From: Alphaproteobacteria bacterium
GTDB taxonomy: Bacteria; Pseudomonadota; Alphaproteobacteria; Rhizobiales; Aestuariivirgaceae
DNA length: 36,262 nucleotides
NCBI GenBank assembly: GCA_028868695.1
Contig: JAGWTZ010000033.1
Location: 1 to 36,262, forward strand
Direction of reading: 5' to 3'
Made by a program: the position numbers and the translations under genes
Shown here: positions 34,399-36,262 of the stretch, in pieces
Numbering within the stretch: the stretch's first letter is position 1
Layout of the letters: the number at the start of each line of letters is the position of its first letter
The notes under the pieces: generated by a model
What the model was told of the DNA's origin: nothing
What the model saw: the letters and a program-made list of their open reading frames with translations, nothing else
The model's database searches: none

Positions 34399-34476
34399 GA
34401 CCCCGTAGCTCAGCTGGACTAGAGCAAGTGCCTTCTAAGCACTAGGTCGCACGTTCGAATCGTGCCGGGGTCGCCA
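34399..34476 (+). tRNA. tRNA-Arg (anticodon UCU)
   Basis: A 78-nt tRNA with encoded CCA. The acceptor stem GACCCCG (34399-34405) pairs with CGGGGTC (34466-34472). The anticodon stem AGTGC/GCACT encloses CTTCTAA, giving TCT at 34434-34436, which decodes AGA. The T-loop GTTCGAATC is present. No promoter fits in the 26 bp after the NDUFS4-like gene, so it is probably cotranscribed with it. Confidence 0.96.
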
Positions 34477-34497
34477 CCCTTTATCACGAGTGGCGAC
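34470..34497. repeat. Inverted repeat using the 3' end of tRNA-Arg
   Basis: GTCGCCAC (34470-34477, the last seven bases of the tRNA plus one) is complementary to GTGGCGAC (34490-34497). The stem would compete with the tRNA acceptor stem. There is no U-run, so it is not a textbook terminator on either strand. Confidence 0.5.
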
Positions 34498-34520
34498 GCT
34501 CACGGCAGCATCCTGAATGA

Positions 34521-35240
34521 TCAGAATTTGTATGAAATGCCAGCGCGCAGTGTGACGACGGAATTTTCCAATTTCACCAGGCTAGCGCTGGCGCCTGGCG
34601 TCACGACTGTACCGTCCCGGGCCGGAAAGTTTGCGTAGAGCGCCTCAAAATTGACAACCACATTTTCGCTCACGGCGTGATCCACGCCAGCGCCCACGAC
34701 CCAACCCGCCTGCAGGCCATCAATGTTTGATTCAAACAAGGTGGGGCAGCAGGTTATGGTTTGGTGCAAGGTGTGGAAATCGCCGAGTGCGAGGCCGCCG
34801 GAAACCGAGAAAAGCGTGTCTCCCGAGATCATTCCGAGCTTGGCGCGAACCGTGCCAAAGGCATCCATGGCATCGTGGCGATGGTAGGAGTAGTTGCCGA
34901 AATTAAGGGTGCCTTCGTCCGAGGAATTGCCCGTCCAGCTCAAATCGCCAACAGCGCCGAGCACCATGTTGTTGCTGAGCACCGTGTTGTAGCCCAGTTG
35001 GCCACCGATCGAGGCGCCCCAGTTCGTCCTTGCTGTGTTCGTCGAATTCCAGACAGCTATCGCAGGGGACGATGTGTCATCAAATGAGTTGCCCTGGCCC
35101 TGTGAAATCAAGGCCGTGGTGCCCGCGAGAATGCCGACATATGGTCCGGACCAATCATGAGCCGGGGAGCCAACATCTGCGGCTTGCGCAAATGAGATTG
35201 CTGATGTGAGTGCCAATGCCGCCGCAAAAACTTGTTTCAT
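34521..35240 (-). CDS. Omp25-like outer-membrane beta-barrel protein
   Basis: A 239-aa small outer-membrane barrel protein. It has a signal peptide (AAALALTSAISFAQA, cut after AQA near residue 20) and then WSGPYVGILAG, the typical first strand of the Omp25/31 and OmpA-like porin-family proteins. Alternating hydrophobic strands follow, and the end GISYKF provides the C-terminal aromatic residue recognised by the BAM machinery. Relatives are abundant outer-membrane antigens in Brucella and other Rhizobiales. Codon use is somewhat AT-richer than in neighbours. An inverted repeat lies just upstream of the start (35253-35272). Confidence 0.88.
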   Translation of the reverse strand: MKQVFAAALALTSAISFAQAADVGSPAHDWSGPYVGILAGTTALISQGQGNSFDDTSSPAIAVWNSTNTARTNWGASIGGQLGYNTVLSNNMVLGAVGDLSWTGNSSDEGTLNFGNYSYHRHDAMDAFGTVRAKLGMISGDTLFSVSGGLALGDFHTLHQTITCCPTLFESNIDGLQAGWVVGAGVDHAVSENVVVNFEALYANFPARDGTVVTPGASASLVKLENSVVTLRAGISYKF

Positions 35241-35252
35241 GATCGCCTGCCC

Positions 35253-35272
35253 AATTTGTGTGAATGCAAATT
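35253..35272 (-). promoter_or_regulatory. Inverted repeat upstream of the outer-membrane protein gene
   Basis: AATTTG-N8-CAAATT, 20 bp, lies 13-32 bp ahead of the ATG in an AT-rich region (35241-35412). A further AATTTGTGTAAC on the minus strand near 35343-35354 repeats the left arm with AATTTGTGT. A candidate operator or 5'-UTR structure; no protein can be assigned. Confidence 0.4.
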
Positions 35273-35412
35273 AGAAAACGAATCGAGCCATCGCAATTGT
35301 GATTTTTGTAATTGATTGCGAAACTCTATCTGTGCAGCATATTAGTTACACAAATTCAGGTTGTATTTTTCGTGTGGTGCGATTCCGAGCTGAAACGGCT
35401 GTAGTGGCACTG

Positions 35413-35967
35413 TCACTGGCTCAGGAAATCCCCGCATTTGGGCGCGGTGGTGTCGGCGCCCCAGGGCATGATGGGCACGGTGGAGGTTGAGTTCTGCGGT
35501 GAGCCGTCGATCAGCTTGTCGGTGTAGCTCATGTAAACCAGCACATTGCGCTTGGCGTCGCAGCCGCGCACGATCTGCATCTTCTTGAAGAACAGCGAGC
35601 GGCGCTGGCTGAACATGTCCTCGCCCTGCTCCATCTTGTCCTTCGCCTTGAAGCGGATCGGCGCGATCTGGCGGCACGACAGCGAAATGTCCGACACCTG
35701 CTCGGCGAGCCCGAGCCAGCCCTTGAAGCCGCCCTTTTCCGGCACCGTAAAATGGCAGGCGACACCCTCCACCTCGGGATCGTCGATGCCGTAGGTGGCG
35801 AGCTTGTCGTTGGGGCTCATCCACTTGAACACGGTGGAGCGGCGGAAGATCAAATCCGGCTCATCGGCCGCGAAGGCCGACCACGCGGTCAGGATGGCGA
35901 ACACCACGACGGCAAGGCCGATCAATTTCGGGCGCATCTCGCCGCGTTGCCATCTGCCCAGTGCCAT
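35413..35967 (-). CDS. creA: CreA family protein
   Basis: A conserved exported protein of the CreA family, 184 aa. ATG 35967 is used because GGAG sits six bases upstream; the ATG at 35937 is a strong alternative that trims the charged N-terminal stretch. A signal peptide follows (LIGLAVVVFAILTAWSAFA). Family features include the FKWMSPNDKLATYGIDDPEVEGVACHF region, the SLSCRQ segment, QRRSLFFKKMQIVRGCDAKRNVLVYMSYTDK and WGADTTAPKCGDF; several Cys may form disulfides. Function is not known; the E. coli gene lies by the creBCD regulon. The 265 bp beyond its start show no clear gene on this strand. Confidence 0.86.
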   Translation of the reverse strand: MALGRWQRGEMRPKLIGLAVVVFAILTAWSAFAADEPDLIFRRSTVFKWMSPNDKLATYGIDDPEVEGVACHFTVPEKGGFKGWLGLAEQVSDISLSCRQIAPIRFKAKDKMEQGEDMFSQRRSLFFKKMQIVRGCDAKRNVLVYMSYTDKLIDGSPQNSTSTVPIMPWGADTTAPKCGDFLSQ

Positions 35968-36159
35968 CGATTTCTCCGTCAACGTAACCCCGGCCATATA
36001 GGGTTACCCTTTGGCCATCGGTAGGGGCGGAAGCCGTTAAGGCAAAATGAGGGGATTTGCCAGATATTTTCCGCTCGGTTGAGATTGGCGGGCGCTGCGT
36101 GAACTCCTTGCTTCGTTGGCGCACTAACGATCGAAACCGAAAAGTAAGGAAGTGTTGCG

Positions 36160-36262
36160 TTGCGTATCAAACTGGTTCCCGGAACGCGTGCCGAATTCAC
36201 ATTTGCGTGCGGTCCCTCCTCCCTCTGGGCCAAATCTTTCGGGGCCAAATCTTTCGGGGCTA
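36160..36262 (+). CDS. Possible truncated reading frame at the right edge
   Basis: A TTG at 36160 with AAGGAAG about seven bases upstream opens a frame running off the window end: LRIKLVPGTRAEFTFACG and onward to AKSFGAKSFGA, the last part produced by the 15-bp tandem repeat. The frame has an in-frame TAA just upstream. It could be the start of a real gene or chance. Low confidence. Confidence 0.25.
   Translation, partial: MRIKLVPGTRAEFTFACGPSSLWAKSFGAKSFGA
36228..36260 (+). repeat. 15-bp tandem repeat at the window end
   Basis: GGCCAAATCTTTCGG at 36228-36242 is repeated exactly at 36243-36257 and begins a third time (GGC) at 36258. The unit length is a multiple of three, so it would encode the five-residue repeat AKSFG. 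The array may continue beyond the window. Confidence 0.8.

Noticed and set aside
35979-36248. An 89-codon minus-strand open frame upstream of creA
   Set aside because: No ribosome-binding site, no recognisable domain, and it overlaps the likely creA promoter and the tandem repeat.

Overview
The window is about 36 kb of GC-rich chromosomal DNA from an alphaproteobacterium, most likely a Hyphomicrobiales (Rhizobiales)-type lineage. The lineage inference rests on gene content: the clpP-clpX-lon block preceded by trigger factor, a glnB-glnA pair behind a sigma-54-type promoter, yajC-secD-secF followed by Mth938-like and squalene/phytoene-synthase-like genes, an NDUFS4-type accessory subunit of complex I, a PPi-dependent phosphofructokinase, and an Omp25-like beta-barrel protein. 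I cannot name a genus from sequence alone. No phage, transposon, plasmid or CRISPR features are visible; this is ordinary core chromosome with a few accessory islets.

Layout. (1) 1-3.3 kb, plus strand: Lrp/AsnC regulator, periplasmic Do-type serine protease, RarA clamp-loader-like ATPase, closed by a terminator whose stem contains the rarA stop codon. (2) 3.3-5.4 kb: a minus-strand DoxX membrane protein with an AT-rich inverted-repeat promoter region, tRNA-Leu(UAG), then trigger factor. (3) 5.4-8.1 kb, minus: DUF1800 then DUF1501, a conserved exported pair. (4) 8.2-13.9 kb, plus: Asp/Asn beta-hydroxylase-like protein, then the protein-quality-control block clpP, clpX, lon, with a heat-shock-like promoter before clpP and a long palindrome between clpX and lon. 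(5) 13.9-18.0 kb, minus: small membrane methyltransferase, a phytoene-desaturase-like flavoprotein, and the nitrogen pair glnB-glnA. (6) 18.3-23.9 kb, plus: PPi-phosphofructokinase, an orphan AT-richer membrane protein, MaoC hydratase, TPR protein, NAD(P)HX repair enzyme and an EamA transporter. (7) 23.9-29.6 kb, minus: a tight six-gene run DUF815 ATPase, copper amine oxidase, GST, UbiH-like hydroxylase, HspQ and ThuA-like protein. (8) 29.7-34.5 kb, plus: yajC-secD-secF, then three genes whose mitochondrial relatives all serve respiratory complex I (NDUFAF3, NDUFAF6, NDUFS4), the last lying between tRNA-Pro(UGG) and tRNA-Arg(UCU). (9) 34.5-36.3 kb: a minus-strand outer-membrane beta-barrel protein and CreA, then the window edge with a 15-bp tandem repeat in a possible truncated plus-strand reading frame.

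Working together: trigger factor, ClpXP, Lon, HspQ and the Do protease form a proteostasis theme; PII and glutamine synthetase handle nitrogen assimilation; SecDF-YajC supports membrane protein export and sits directly upstream of complex I assembly-factor homologues. The most interesting signals I see are the complex I satellite cluster (with a pseudo-enzyme and a tRNA-flanked subunit gene), the palindrome/heat-shock-like element ahead of lon, the sigma-54 element with upstream direct repeats at glnB, the AT-richer orphan islet at 19.5-20.2 kb, and the uncharacterised regulated-looking divergent region at 8.1-8.25 kb. I found no clearly new multi-gene defence or mobile system.
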